A stretch of DNA of 64,000 bases from Cymbidium sinense. Taxonomy: Eukaryota > Streptophyta > Magnoliopsida > Asparagales > Orchidaceae. This document shows positions 1-11,303 of this stretch, one piece after another. The stretch covers positions 55,150,514 through 55,214,513 of the forward strand of contig CM038214.1 of the NCBI GenBank assembly GCA_021442155.1, given 5' to 3'. How positions within the stretch are numbered: position 1 is the first letter of the stretch; each line of letters opens with the position of its first letter. Below the pieces are notes generated by a model. That model saw only the letters and a list, made by a program, of their open reading frames with translations, was not told where the DNA came from and did not search any database. Made by a program: the position numbers and the translations under genes.

Positions 1-1110
1 CTTGCACTAAAACTGAGCTTATCGCGTAGGAAGAGACTGTGAAATATAAGTATAACATCTCTCCTTGAATAGGCTTGGATAGTAAGGGCGGAGATGCTAA
101 ATACTCTCTTAGTTGCTCAAAAGTAGACTGACATTCATCAGTCCATTGAAAATTATTATTATTAGCTCCCTTTAGTATTTTAAAGAATGACAAGTATTTA
201 TCTCTAGAACGGGCTAGGAAGCGGCATAAGGTAGTAATTCGTCCATTCAAACGTTGAACTTCTTTGATATTCTTCAGAGGAGTCATATCTCTAAGGGTTT
301 TTATTTTCTCGGGTTTGACCTCTATCCCACGGTGGGTTACCATAAACCCAATAAATTTTTCCGACGTAACCCCAAAAGCACACTTGGTCGGGTTAAGTCG
401 CATGTTATAACATCGAAGTAGGTTAAGGCATATTTCTAAGTTAGAAATATGTTGTGATTCTTCCAAGCTTTTTACTAACATGTCAGCCACATATACCTCC
501 ATTGTGCGACTTAAGAAGTCTTTAAAAACCTTATTCATAAGGTATTGATAGGTAGCACGAGCATTTTTTAACCCGAACGATATAACTTGGTAACAATATA
601 AACCTTTATATGTTTGAAATGCTGTGGCTTCTTCATCCATTGGGTCCATTTTTATTTGGTTGTAACCAGAGTAAGCATCCAAAAAATTGAGCATTTGATG
701 TTCAGACGTAGCATCGACCAATTGATCAAATCGAGGGAGAGGAAAATTATCTTTCGGGCAAGCTTTATTAAGACCAGTGTAATCAATACATATTCTCCAT
801 GTTCCATTTATTTTCTTAACCATGACAACATTTGCTAGCCATGTAGGGTAATGCACTTCTCATATGAATCCCGCTTCTAAGATCTTGTTAACTTCTTGTT
901 AAATAGCCTAGAGGCAATTAGGTGCAAAACTCCGCTTCTTTTGGATGATCGGTTTGAATGTTGGATCAATCTTGAGGGAGTGCATGATCACATTAGGGTC
1001 GACCCCTGACATATCTATCAGACTCCAAGCGAAGATGTCTTGATTTTTACACAAGAAGTTTATGTATTTTGCCCTCTGTTCATCTGAGAGCAGAGATCCA
1101 ACTTGCACTG
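1..1110 (-). pseudogene. Ty3/gypsy pol: reverse transcriptase and start of RNase H (family C)
   Basis: This is the reverse transcriptase that would copy the element's RNA into DNA. The minus strand from about 1108 reads the segment just before RT (QDIFAWSLIDMSGVDP, then QKKRSFAP). The RT core follows (WLANVVMVKK, LNKACPKDNFPLP, FLDAYSGYNQI, SFGLKNARATYQ, KCAFGVTSEKFIGFM), and the RNase H start reaches the window edge (YLYFTVSSYAISSVL). Three in-frame stops lie between about 860 and 915; below 860 the frame stays open to base 1. The catalytic motif, normally YVDD, reads YVAD near 490-500, so the enzyme should be inactive. The element continues beyond the left edge. Family membership is clear; assignment to the Tat-like lineage is inference. 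Confidence 0.93.
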
Positions 1111-1299
1111 TTCATAGAGGTTGGTCATCTGACAATGAAACAGGGAGCAAGTTTTCTGCAGGCGAAGCTTTCTAGGTACTTCTTTATCTCAAAAATTAAA
1201 ATTTTTGATGCTGAAGGTCACCAAAGGGTGTGGTTGAGCTTGTCTGGGTTACATGATTATGCTATCTGTTGATTTCCACAGATCTCCCCAACCCCAACA

Positions 1300-1720
1300 G
1301 GGGTTGGAAATTTCATCTTAAGATGAGATACTGAAGTGACGACACTAAAAATTGATTGAAGGGGCCTTCCAAAGATAGCATTATATGCCGAATCTGACTT
1401 GACCACCATGAATTGAAGGGAATTCTTTGAGGACAACAGAAAGGGTGATTATCCCCTCTACTCGCATGGGGCGATTATCAAACCCGTATAATAGTCCTAC
1501 AGCGGGTTGGAGTTTTTCCCTAACCAAGCCCATGCTAAGAAATGTGGAGTAAAATAAGACATCAACATAACTTCTGTCGTCAATCAAAATTCTCTTAACA
1601 TTATAGCATGGGTCACCGATCTCTGCGCTGATGACAAGTGGATCTTGATGAGGAACATGGACTCCTTCTAAGTCCGAGTCATTAAAAGTGATGGAATGAT
1701 CAATACGAGATTTCTTTAAC
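1300..1720 (-). pseudogene. Ty3/gypsy aspartic protease remnant (family C)
   Basis: The retrotransposon protease cleaves the gag-pol polyprotein. The minus strand reads ILIDDRSYVDVLFYSTF, matching the family active-site region, usually LIDxGSSxDVLF. It continues with a GFDNRPMRVEGII segment and, after a +1 frameshift, YNAIFGRP, the conserved C-terminal motif. The Gly after the active-site Asp region is missing (DDRS instead of D-x-G-S), and a stop follows after 68 codons. It lies between gag (higher coordinates) and RT (lower coordinates), the normal order for a minus-strand element. Confidence 0.85.
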
Positions 1721-1889
1721 TCTAGTTATTCAGAGGTTGCAATGAGGACTTGATTAGATAGTAGTGATTCTCTTGCGATTGTTTCAGTTTCCCAAACTAT
1801 TTGATGACTATTTTATTATTTTTGTGATGATTGTCCTGGTTGCCTCCCCAGTTGGAGTTATGTTTGTTTGAGTCGATTGATTCTTCACA

Positions 1890-2960
1890 AATCAATGTAG
1901 ATATCCTTGTTGAATGAGCCTCTCGATTTTCTCTTTGAGTTGTTTGCACGCCTCAGTAGTATGTCCACAACTTCGATGGAAGTGACAATATTGCTCCTAA
2001 TTTCCTGAATTTGGTTTCAGCGGATGTGGCCACTTGATGGTTTATTCATCTGGAATGGCCATCAGGATGTTAACACGAGATGTGTTCAGTGGTGTGTATT
2101 CCTTTTTGGTTGTGGTTCACGTCATTGATGTTAGGGCCGAGGAGGGAGATCATGATTGCCTTGTTGCTTCTTTTGATGGGATTGTCGGTCTGCATTCCCT
2201 GGGGCGCTCTTACATTTTCCTGTAGATTGTTCAAATTATTTACGATGGGCATTAATAGCCTCATCGATAGAAATTTGTGCTTCCACATGATGAACCAAGT
2301 CGGCATATGAGCGGATCGTATCTCACATTAGTGATGAGTAAAAAGGCCTAGGATGTAGCCCTCCAAGGGAAACTCCACTTAATAATTCAGGGTCTACTCC
2401 AGGTATTTGGTGAGCTTCTAAGGAGAACCTTTGGAAGTATTCCTTAAGTGATTCACCCTCATTTTGATGAATGTCTGAGAGATGAGAGGAATCTTTAATG
2501 ATCCTATAGTTTGTAATGAACTGTTCTACAAAAATCTTGACGAGTTCTTCAAAGGTATGGATGGATCCCCTTGGAAGGGAGTAGAACCAAGTGCGAGTTT
2601 GCCCCTTGAGGGTAACGGGAAAGACCTAGCAAAGTAGTGTGTTAAGAGCTCGTTGGATATGTATGAAGGTCCTGTAATGGTCAATGTGTTCATATGGGTC
2701 GCTCCATCGAAAAAAGCTTGAACCCTACGAGAATGAGATGTTGAAGAATAGCCTCAGTCAGAGGTGAAGACTCCTGATAGTCGTGATGAGAGAGAAGATG
2801 ATTTCCATCCTTATAATGGAATTCTTCTCACATTAAGCGTTGTAATTCCACACGTATAATGTGATGGGTGGAGTCAATAGGACAAGAATGTGCCAAGCTA
2901 CCAGCAATAATTGGTGGATTAGCAGTCAGTTAAGCTGCAAGTGATGGATGAGTAGAACTA
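1890..2960 (-). pseudogene. Ty3/gypsy gag remnant (family C)
   Basis: Gag is the structural capsid protein of the retrotransposon particle. On the minus strand the capsid domain is visible at about 2600-2330: SLPRGSIHTFEELVKIFVEQ, then EGESLKEYFQRFSLEAHQIP and a SGVSLGGLHPRPF segment. Near 1960-1900 comes a zinc-knuckle-like motif, [14 protein letters not shown], followed by [11 protein letters not shown]. These match the 'retrotransposon gag' family of plant gypsy elements. Stops and shifts break the frame; the longest open pieces are under 80 codons. The N-terminus is not clear. It is followed in order by protease and RT. Confidence 0.85.
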
Positions 2961-3078
2961 GGAGTGTCAAGGGAGGTCACATCACGCGGAAGTGGAGGAA
3001 CTTCAGATGGCGAAGGCCAGATTAATATTTTGACCTCCCCTGGCTAACGATCGATCTTAGGGGAGATGTATTTGCCAA

Positions 3079-4307
3079 TGGTAGTGGTGTTTCATAAAGT
3101 TAGATTATCTCATTTTGAGACTCTTCTTAAAAGTCAAAATATTATTTTGAGAATAATTAATTTAATTTCAAGAAATAATTCAAGAATAGGTATAATTTGA
3201 GAAATTATTATTTTTAGATTATTTAAGAAAGAACATGATATCTAGGAGATATAATTAAAGAAATTAGGCTCAAGGAAGATCAAATCATTGAATTGAGATA
3301 CCCAATCTATAATATAAAAAGCAAATAATTATTGTTGTGTGCTAGAGAACCAGTTGCGGTAGAATAAAACTTCACGCCTTAGCTTCAATGGAAATTCCAG
3401 CACGTACGCAGAGAGTTGGAAATAAAATAAGGAACTTCAGAATTTTTTACGTGAAAAAACCCTAGGAAGAGGGTAAAAAATTACGGGGCCTAGCCCAGTA
3501 AAAATCTTCTACTATGTATCTATTTTGGAGTACAAAGTTTTTCCGATACGAGAATACAAAATTGTATATAAGAAAGCCCAATGGGAATCTCAAAATCAGG
3601 TAATGACAGCTATGCGACAGTGGCTAAGCTATAACAATTGTTGGTGGCAGTTGGTGATGGTGAAACAGCGGCGGTCAGCTGCTGATGGCGATGGTCGGCG
3701 ATGGTGATGATCGGCGGAGATGGCCGGCGGCAGTCGGCGGTGGTGACCGGCGACGGTGGTTGGTGGTGATGAAAGGCACGGTGGTTGATGGCAGCGAGGA
3801 CCGGCGGTGGTGGCCGACGGCGGCAGTCGGCGGTGGTTGGTGGCCGACGACGGTGGTTGGTGACCGTCGAGCGGTGACACGATTATGCTTGAAGGATTTT
3901 CAAGCTTTAGAGCTCTCTCTTCTCTTTAGCTTGGTGTCCTCTCATGTGAAGAATGAGTGACTATTTATATATTAGAGAGAAGACATTTATGTAAATACAT
4001 GCAAAATCCAAACCACTCCATCGGATGACTCAAGATGATTCCCTTGATCATTTGATATATTTTGTGGATTTGAATGCTCAAATGAAGTCAGAATAAAGAG
4101 ATCTTGGGCTTATTAAATCTGGCTCGTCAAGACGCTCGATTTGATCATAAACACTTCGTATTAAAAACTATTTAGGGATTTAACTAATATCCTAGAGTTT
4201 CCAATGATATTTTAAGTGCTTGATCTCGACTAATTTCAACTTAGGATCAGCTTGTTTTTGACATCAAGATTCGTGCTTCGTCTAGTAGTATTTTTAGTGC
4301 TATATCA
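3079..4307 (-). mobile_element. Candidate 5' LTR of the family C gypsy element
   Basis: It lies just upstream (minus-strand sense) of the gag at 2960. Read on the minus strand it starts TGATATAGCACTAAAAA and ends CCACTACCA, directly followed by TTGGCAAATACATCTCCCC, which sits where a primer-binding site should be. A TATA-like box and a pyrimidine-rich leader lie inside. A G/C-rich block at about 3640-3880, built of GGT/CGG/GAT-type triplets, follows the putative start of transcription. The partner LTR is outside the window, so both ends are inferred from TG...CA termini and position. Confidence 0.5.
3961..3971 (-). promoter_or_regulatory. TATA-like box in the family C LTR
   Basis: The minus strand reads TATATAAATAG here, inside the candidate LTR. 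It is followed downstream by a leader with GAGAGGACACC and AAGAGAAGAGAGAGCTC stretches, as in the R region of plant gypsy LTRs. Assigned from sequence and position only. Confidence 0.45.
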
Positions 4308-5080
4308 ATTATTAAGCTTTTTGTTTATAGAATTTTTTTTATATTAAGCATATTATTAGCAAATGCTATTTACTGATAAAAATTACTATTATTTTTTATA
4401 TAATCCCCTCCTTTAGATAGATTTGGGATATTTATATTATTAAATGATGAGAAAAATTTTATAATATGATATATAGTAAATACTCAAATGTAGACTTCAT
4501 TATATTTCATTAAAACTCTCTTATGTAGCATGTTTATTCACAAGTGCTTACCATGCTAAAGGTTTTGAAAAAGACTTAAAAATATTGATGTTAAAATAAA
4601 AGATGTTTATAAAAGATAATGTCATGTGGGTTAGGTTAGTCAAAATTATGACTTGCATAAGGAGAGGGAAATATTTGATGAGGTAAGTCTTTGTAAGGGC
4701 TAAAAGGGGGGTTTGTAACTCTCTCTTCTAAATATTTGGTACATTATGATACAACCTTAAGGCGAGCGATCATTAGTAAATAGTTAGTCGATAGGATATG
4801 AGATGACATAGTCTTATAAATATGCTAAAACTTATGAACATTATATAATATTTCTAAGACTAGAAATAATAAATAAAAAGAAATAGAATGAATAGAAAAG
4901 CTAATACTCAAATTCAAATATTTTAACATTTAAATGAGGTATATTATTCCTTTATTGATACACGCATTTATTACTTATGATTGCTTCCGACTCATATAAT
5001 TATAAAAGTTATTCTTGATTTAAGTTTTTTGTGTTAAATTAATGATGTGTTTATTTTGAATGCTTCTCTTATGAAAAATA
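4308..5080. other. AT-rich non-coding flank, no feature recognised
   Basis: No open frame with recognisable similarity and no clear repeat. The stretch is AT-rich with short A/T runs. It is probably old intergenic DNA next to the family C LTR. Confidence 0.5.
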
Positions 5081-5400
5081 TGCTTTTTTCGATAGAAAAA
5101 TCCATCAAAAATAAGAGCATTTCCTTCAAAACTTTTGATTACTAATGGATTTTCGGCAAAAAATAGCTTGTTGAAAATGTATTCCAACAAATAAAAGTTT
5201 GAAAATGTTTTACAACTAATTTTTGATGGATTTTCTTTGGATAGTTTTTATTAAATTAATGTTGAAAAAGTCCCGGGAAAAACCATCAAAAATCAGGAAT
5301 TCAACTAAAAATTCTAGTGCATTTATGACTGAATTTTCTACCAAAAATTCCAACAGATTTTTTGTTCAAAATTCTAAAATTTTTTTTTTTCTGACTACCT
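5080..5400. repeat. Subterminal-repeat-like cluster, possible CACTA-type DNA transposon end
   Basis: Motifs of the form CCATCAAAAAT / TTTTTGATGGATTTT recur in both orientations (about 5100, 5145, 5220, 5283), mixed with AAAATTCY(A)ACAG-like units. Clusters of short subterminal repeats in both orientations are typical of plant CACTA (En/Spm) transposon ends. I do not see a clear CACTA terminus or a 3-bp target duplication, so this stays tentative. A 71-codon frame on the plus strand here has no recognisable similarity. Confidence 0.3.
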
Positions 5401-5544
5401 TCAATTGCAATGCTCTTCATATCAACTTAACGGGCTGAAAATCTATTGGATGTCCATCAAAAACCTAAAATGAAAAGAAAAATAAAATAAAACCCCCTAT
5501 ACATTCTCAATTTGTACACCTATAATCACACATATAATATTGAT

Positions 5545-5720
5545 TATTTCTAAGGATGCAAATGAACTGAGCTGAGCCGAGCATGTGTGTGTTCAAGTTG
5601 AAGCTTATTTACCGTAATCGAGCTTGAGTTGGATTCAAGCTTTTTAAGATGGTGTTCAAGCTTGAGTCTGTTTACCATGAATGAGCTCTAATTGAGCTAA
5701 GACACAAGTAGCTTGTTGAA
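5545..5720. repeat. Degenerate GAGCTTGAGC-type interspersed repeat
   Basis: The stretch holds GAGCTGAGCCGAGC, TTCAAGTTGAAGCTT, CGAGCTTGAGTTGG, TTCAAGCTTGAG and ATGAGCTCTAATTGAGCT. This is an internally palindromic GAGCTCGAGC-like composition found in dispersed, probably non-autonomous, plant repeats. No termini are visible. Confidence 0.35.
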
Positions 5721-6169
5721 TGCTTGATGCATTTGTAACCATAATAATTCTCACAAAATGACAGATTGTTTATCTAGAAACCACAATAAATGCAGAAATG
5801 AAAATCAATTTATGTATAAAGACCAAAAGAAACTTTCAAACATATTTAACATGTAATTGTTCCAAAATGTTTAACATTACATATGATTGCTCAATAATTC
5901 TACCTACATATTTAAAAATAAATTGATACATATATAAGGTAGTCCTCCTATTCCTCCACTACTAGCTCTTTCTCCCTCCATCTATCTCAATGCTTCATTT
6001 TCATTCTAGCTTTCATAGCAGCCATTCGAGCTTTCATCTAAGTAGTCACCTAAGCCTCTATGCCTTCAGCCAATGAAACATCATATCTTTAAATAATATG
6101 TTGAGCTCACTTTTAGTGAGGTTAACAACCCTCCTCTTAAACTTAAGATTTATTTAAGCACTAATGTTC
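5721..6169. other. Non-coding, nothing recognised
   Basis: AT-rich sequence between the degenerate repeat and the first family A LTR. The last ~60 bases (TTTTAGTGAGGTTAACAACC, near 6113) resemble the LTR start just downstream and may be a short duplicated piece of it. Confidence 0.45.
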
Positions 6170-7866
6170 TATTAACCTCATTCTTTTTTAGTGATGTTAA
6201 CAATTACTCTATAATTAGGATCTTCAATCTTAGATTAAAAGATTCTTAATGAGATACTTAGAATATTACATTTGGTAACTAGGTGTACAATCCAAACTAA
6301 GGCAGGAATAGAATCAACAAATCAAAGTGAAATTGAAATAATAATATGAGATCAAAACTAAATTTAAAAAATCAACACATTAAGGTGAAATTTTGGTTAG
6401 CCTAATAGATTTCATAGGACCTAACCTAGCCTGACCCAATTGGACAAGGTGAGTTCAATCAAATTCAAATTCAATAAAATTTAATAAAAAATTAAATCTA
6501 AATTTAATTGAGCTTAGATTGAGGCAATTGATATTACTTGGCTAATTAATTTTAAATTTGATGGGATGGTTTCATGGGATATCCTCTGCCTTTGATAATT
6601 TTCTTAGAATTATTGGCCATGTAATTTTAATAATGTAGAATTTTCAATCATAATTACCCACATTAATTAATTTAATATTTATTAAAATGGTTAAATAGTG
6701 AAAATTGAATAATTTATGATAGTTAATCACTATGAATAGTGGGAATAGTGAGGAGAAATAATTAGGGCATCTTTCCTAATTATTTTCTAAATGTATTTCT
6801 TTAGGAGGGTTAATTAACACATGTAATAATTAGGGAGTAATTAGAAAAATTAATGATAAGATAAGAAATAAAACTAAATTAGTGATTTGTTCAGATAATT
6901 CAAATATAATTCATTAGTTTTCCTTTATGTGTACAATAAAATAAAGGTATTAAGAAAATTATGGTTGACCCATTGGTGTGAAAAAATCATAAGTGTACTT
7001 AACTTAGATTATTTCCTTCTTTAATCTAATTAAATTTTAAGAATGAGCCTAATTGCATTAGATTCTTTTAGGTGCTTTGCAAATTTTAATTTTCTAAAAG
7101 CATATCATTGGAGGCTCATGATTAAGTAGTTAATTAAATTAAAGAAGCTTAGGGATGGGTAATCAAATCAATGTGCTTATTGGTTTAAACCTAATCATGT
7201 CATGAAAAATCTATTTAATTGCTTTCCTTAAATATATTAAATCACCAACATGGGGTGGGGTAAATACTAAGTATCATTTCTCCTCTTTAGGTATTAATAA
7301 TTTTTTTCTTGATTGTCCTTAAGACTTAATGTAATTTAATATGTTATGTGGAAATGTTTAATTACCTTTTTCCAAGCATCATATATGTGCATGCCATTTA
7401 TGTCATATATTCATGTTTAAAAAAATAAATCAAAAGAACATGATTATATATAAGTTGCATGTGTTGGATAAATATTATTATATAGTATGACCATTATCAC
7501 TAATAAATCCTAAATTATTTTTCAAAACTATAAGCTAGTGATATAAATTTTAAATTAATGTTGGTTATAAATGTTCAATAAAATCTATGCTTACTTATAA
7601 TTCAAATATGGTAAAGGATTATTTTATTTTCATGATTCATGTGTATGTTTACATATGTTTTGAGATAGCAAGTATATAGTCTGGACATCCTGGGAATATG
7701 TGGCTTTAAGTAGCCCCAAGAAGGTCTTAGATAATCTCACTTTCCTTGTTTAATAATAGCATGTACTTGCTTAAATCTCTAATACATGTATATATATGCT
7801 TAACTAAGGGATGAAATCTTTCTTTTCTACCAAAATATATGCATTAACGTTCATTCAAGTGTGTCA

Positions 7867-7871
<5 letters not shown>

Positions 7872-7909
<38 letters not shown>
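7872..7909. repeat. (TA)n microsatellite
   Basis: About 19 uninterrupted TA units inside LTR copy A1. It coincides in position with the longer TA tract in copy A2 at 11201, so the microsatellite seed was present in the family. Confidence 0.95.
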
Positions 7910-7912
<3 letters not shown>

Positions 7913-9780
7913 TGTATAAATATGTGCATTAAATCAAATACCATGAATGATAAAAATGAAGCGATGTGCATGCTATTAATGATAAGAAGTGGTGAAACAT
8001 TATCCATATAATGGTGATTCAATTTTATTAATCCTTAGATGCCTTTCATGTTTGAATAAGATCCCATAAGACTAACCCAAACTTAGGTTTAATAAAAAAA
8101 TATGTAATACAATGATTCACTAAAGAAATCAAAGTCATAATAAAATACCTTTACAAAATGACTTAGGATAGGGATAAAGAGGGTCAATCCTCTTTCCTCT
8201 CTTTATAATAACTAGATATTAAGTAGGCATCAAACGAAACAAAAGAAACATAAATTAAAATTAAACAATTCATTCAAAGATTTTAAGTGGAACCTCCCCT
8301 AATATTTAAGTTAAATAATTCTGAACCTTAGATAATTATACTTCTAAAGCCTAACTAAGACATACCACACTAAACTTTAACACACACATTAGAATACTAA
8401 GTTACCAATTTTAGCCTTTAGGTTAGGCCGGTGTATGTTGTGGTGTTATATTTTATTTTATGATGTAATGTTGTAGACTTGATGTTAGGATTGTTTATGC
8501 ATTGACTAGATGTTTGGTCGTTAATAACCTAATGATATTTTCTGCAGGGGATTATGCTAAAAAGGTCACTGTAATAATAAGTAAATATATATATTCTTGC
8601 TTGCAAGTTGCTTGTGCTCCTAAGCATAATCCAGTTAGGACAGGTGACTTGGTTACCCATGTCCAAGGTGCTAAGTCCAAATATATGAAATTTAATTATT
8701 TGGCTTATATGTTTGTTTAGCTAACATCTATTTTGCATGTTTTGTTAGATTTCATTTTTTATAAATATGTAATTTTGAAATCAAATTAGGATTAGTGCTA
8801 TGGGGTTATAAGATGAGCAGTGGCTAGAAGACAAAGATCTGGGAGGCTTTGTGAAGCTTGGAGCAACACCGATCTAAAATAAGGGAAGGAAAAAAAGAAA
8901 GACAAGAACTTGAAGACCCCCAAATCATTCATTGTAATTGTAATATTCAATTGTAATCCATGTTGTATAAGGGTAGAGCTTAACTACCCAATTTTTATCA
9001 TTTTTTGAGGTGTACGATTGTACCTGGCCACACCAATTTTTTATTCTTTTATGAAATTCATATGTTTGATTACTGTGTTTAGAAAATGCAATAAAAATGA
9101 CATGCTTTTCATAGGCTTCTTAAAGTATGATGATTTGATGTGTGGCCTGGATGCGGTAGGCTCTTTAAGATAAAATTAAATTTTTTATCCTCACTAAATA
9201 ACTCATAACTAAATTTTAATACAACTCACAATCTCATCTTAAAGCCTAAGTTCATAATCAAGATGAATAAAAGATATAGTAGCCCCTTTAGCTTAATGTT
9301 GTATGTTATCACACCATGCATATCATATTGTGTCACTCTTGAATAGGAAGGGTCTTCATTCTTTCACGATAAAGGATATACTTGACCTTTTAAGGGAGAT
9401 CCCTTATAGTGGAGAACTCCTCCTCTCACTGATTTAGCCCACAACTTTATTTCATTATGCATACAGGAATAATTATCTCAAGCCTTAGTCCAAAATTAAT
9501 GTGTCAAAATGGTGTAAAAGATTGTTATTTTTTTGCATTAGTCTAAGTCATGTTTCATACCAATCATGATATAGTCTCTTAGGGAGTGAGTTTAGGACTC
9601 TAGCTTCCTTCCTAGTTAAATAACAACCCATCTATCTTGCATCAACATAAGATTGGCCTACATGATTTTAAAGTATATGAGGTGTTAGCTAGCGGCCACA
9701 CCAGTTGGTTGTAAGCTTAGAAGAGTTGGGATGGGTCTATCCTCTCTTGTGTAGCTGAAAAATTATATGCCTTTTTTTTG

Positions 9781-10418
9781 ATTACTTATTGAAGTGATCA
9801 GGTATGATATATCATCTTGGGAGATGGAGACATCACCCTACAAAGGACCTAATCACCTAATAAGGACTCCTAAGATAGATGGGCCTATATATAGAGTAGA
9901 GATCTTTCCCCTACTTTACATGAAAAAAATAAAGTAGGGTTTATTTTATGTCAGGTTCTTTCATTCTCTATGGAAGCGAGCCTCCATAGTTAATTACATC
10001 TTAGAAAATTAGAATTTCTTAAGAACACTCTCAATTAAAGTAGTCAATAAGTATCTCCAAAGATTTCAAAGTCGGGCTATTAAAGGATTAAGTATTTATG
10101 AAAACCAAAAGGGAGAGTTCAAATGGGAAGACTTATTTACAAATTCTAGAGGAAGATAAGTATGAGTACCCATGATACTAGGAAGCCTAGTGAGTGCTCC
10201 AATCTACCTTATAGTGAGGTTTTACATAATTGAAAGAGAGAATTTATTTTCTGGTTTAAGTTCGAAGCTTATTAGAATGCTAGGACTTATAGTCCATCAA
10301 CACAAGATTATGGAAATGCCTAAGAGGTGAGGACTTATAGTCATAACTTGAAAGAAATAAGTAGTCTCAAAACTTGAATCTAAGATACTTTAGCACAAGC
10401 TAAAAGCACAATCTAGGA
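9781..10418 (-). other. Inverted segment inside LTR copy A1
   Basis: This stretch matches 61880-62480 in the same plus orientation, but there the surrounding LTR lies on the minus strand. Its reverse complement is collinear with 27780-28270 of the flanking LTR: the blocks AGGCATTTCCATAATCTTG, AGATGTAATTAACTATGG and AGGAGTCC then fall in the expected order. Copy A2 (13150-13340) also has the ancestral order. The flanks, GGTTGTAAG... on the left and AGATCTGCATGGTGTCC on the right, are in normal orientation. Confidence 0.85.
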
Positions 10419-10734
10419 TTAAGATCTGCATGGTGTCCTAATGGCTCCAAATTAAAACACCACAATATGCTTTCCATGTGCTTCATGTATTCATGTTTTA
10501 AAACTAATAGAATATGATTGCATTTAAATTACATGAGTTGGACAAATGTTATCATATGGTGAGGCTATTATCGTTAGTAAATCTCAAACTATTTTAAAAA
10601 TATATATTAATTATGAATCTTAAATCAATGCTTATTATAAATAACTAATTATGTAAAAGAATGAAATGTTTATTTGCTTGTAATCAAAGGTTGGCAATTG
10701 ATGGTTTTATTCTTATGTTCATTCTTATTTATTT

Positions 10735-11190
10735 GAATTAGCAAGTATATAGTCAGGATATGAGGCTTTAAGTAGCCCCAAGGAGGTCTTAGATAATCTC
10801 AATTTCTTAGTTTAACATTGGCACATACTTGCTTAATTTCATTTATGTGTGTGCATATATTTGAACATAAAGTAAAACCCTTCTCCTTTTGCCATTAAGC
10901 TTTATACAAGTAAACGATATTTATACACAACCTTTTCATGATTTTATTTTTATGTTTATGTATATGCTTATGTGTATTTGAATTATTAAGTATATTGTCT
11001 TGACATCTCAAGAACATGAGGTTTTAAGTAGCTCCAAAGAGGTCTTAGATAATCCCACTTTCCTGGTTTAACAATGGAACATACTTGCTTAAATTCCTTA
11101 TACATGTTTGCATAAGCTTAAATATGAGATGAAACCCTCTTTTTCTATGAAATCCATGCATCAACATTCATTAAGTGTCAAAATTATGAG
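10735..11190 (+). repeat. 266-bp tandem duplication in LTR copy A2
   Basis: The block from TTTGAATTAGCAAGTATATAG through AGTAGCCCCAAGGAGGTC occurs at about 10730 and again, diverged, at about 10980-11045 (AGTAGCTCCAAAGAGGTC). Equivalent bases at 10771 and 11037 are 266 bp apart. Copy A1 has only one such block. Confidence 0.7.
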
Positions 11191-11198
11191 TATATTGC

Positions 11199-11200
<2 letters not shown>

Positions 11201-11289
<89 letters not shown>

Positions 11290-11303
11290 TACACACACAC
11301 ACA
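11201..11303. repeat. Compound (TA)n(CA)n microsatellite
   Basis: Nearly uninterrupted TA units with two CATA/TGTA interruptions run to about 11276, then CA units to 11303. The tract sits at the same place in the LTR as the shorter TA tract at 7872. Confidence 0.95.

Larger units (their letters stand above)
6170..10464 (+). mobile_element. Family A long LTR, copy A1 (contains an internal inversion)
   Basis: The start, TATTAACCTCATTC followed by GATGTTAACA and TAATTAGGATCTTC, aligns with the start of the flanking LTR at 22398. The end, around GTGTCCTAATGGCTCC then CACCACA, aligns with the LTR end at 59638. Shared landmarks in order are an ACTTGGCTAATTA block (~6535), a GAGCCTAATTGCATTAGA block (~7044), a TAAGTAGCCCCAAG block (~7708), the TCTGCAGGGGATTATGCT motif (~8541), and a GGTGTTAGCT...GGTTGTAAG block (~9690). 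The copy is shorter than the 5980-bp LTR, so it has internal deletions. Bases 9781-10418 are inverted relative to other copies. It has no coding capacity. Confidence 0.8.

Noticed and set aside
3685..3960. 91-codon plus-strand frame and 83-codon minus frame, low-complexity Gly/Trp/Arg or Pro/His-rich
   Set aside because: Both arise from the GC-rich triplet block of the family C LTR. They overlap on opposite strands and have no recognisable domain.
8420..8550. Possible intron (GTATGTTGTGG...TTTTCTGCAG) inside the family A LTR
   Set aside because: The acceptor-like motif recurs in all copies but the donor-like GT is not kept (for example GATGTATG in copy A2 and no match at 26425), so I do not call an intron.
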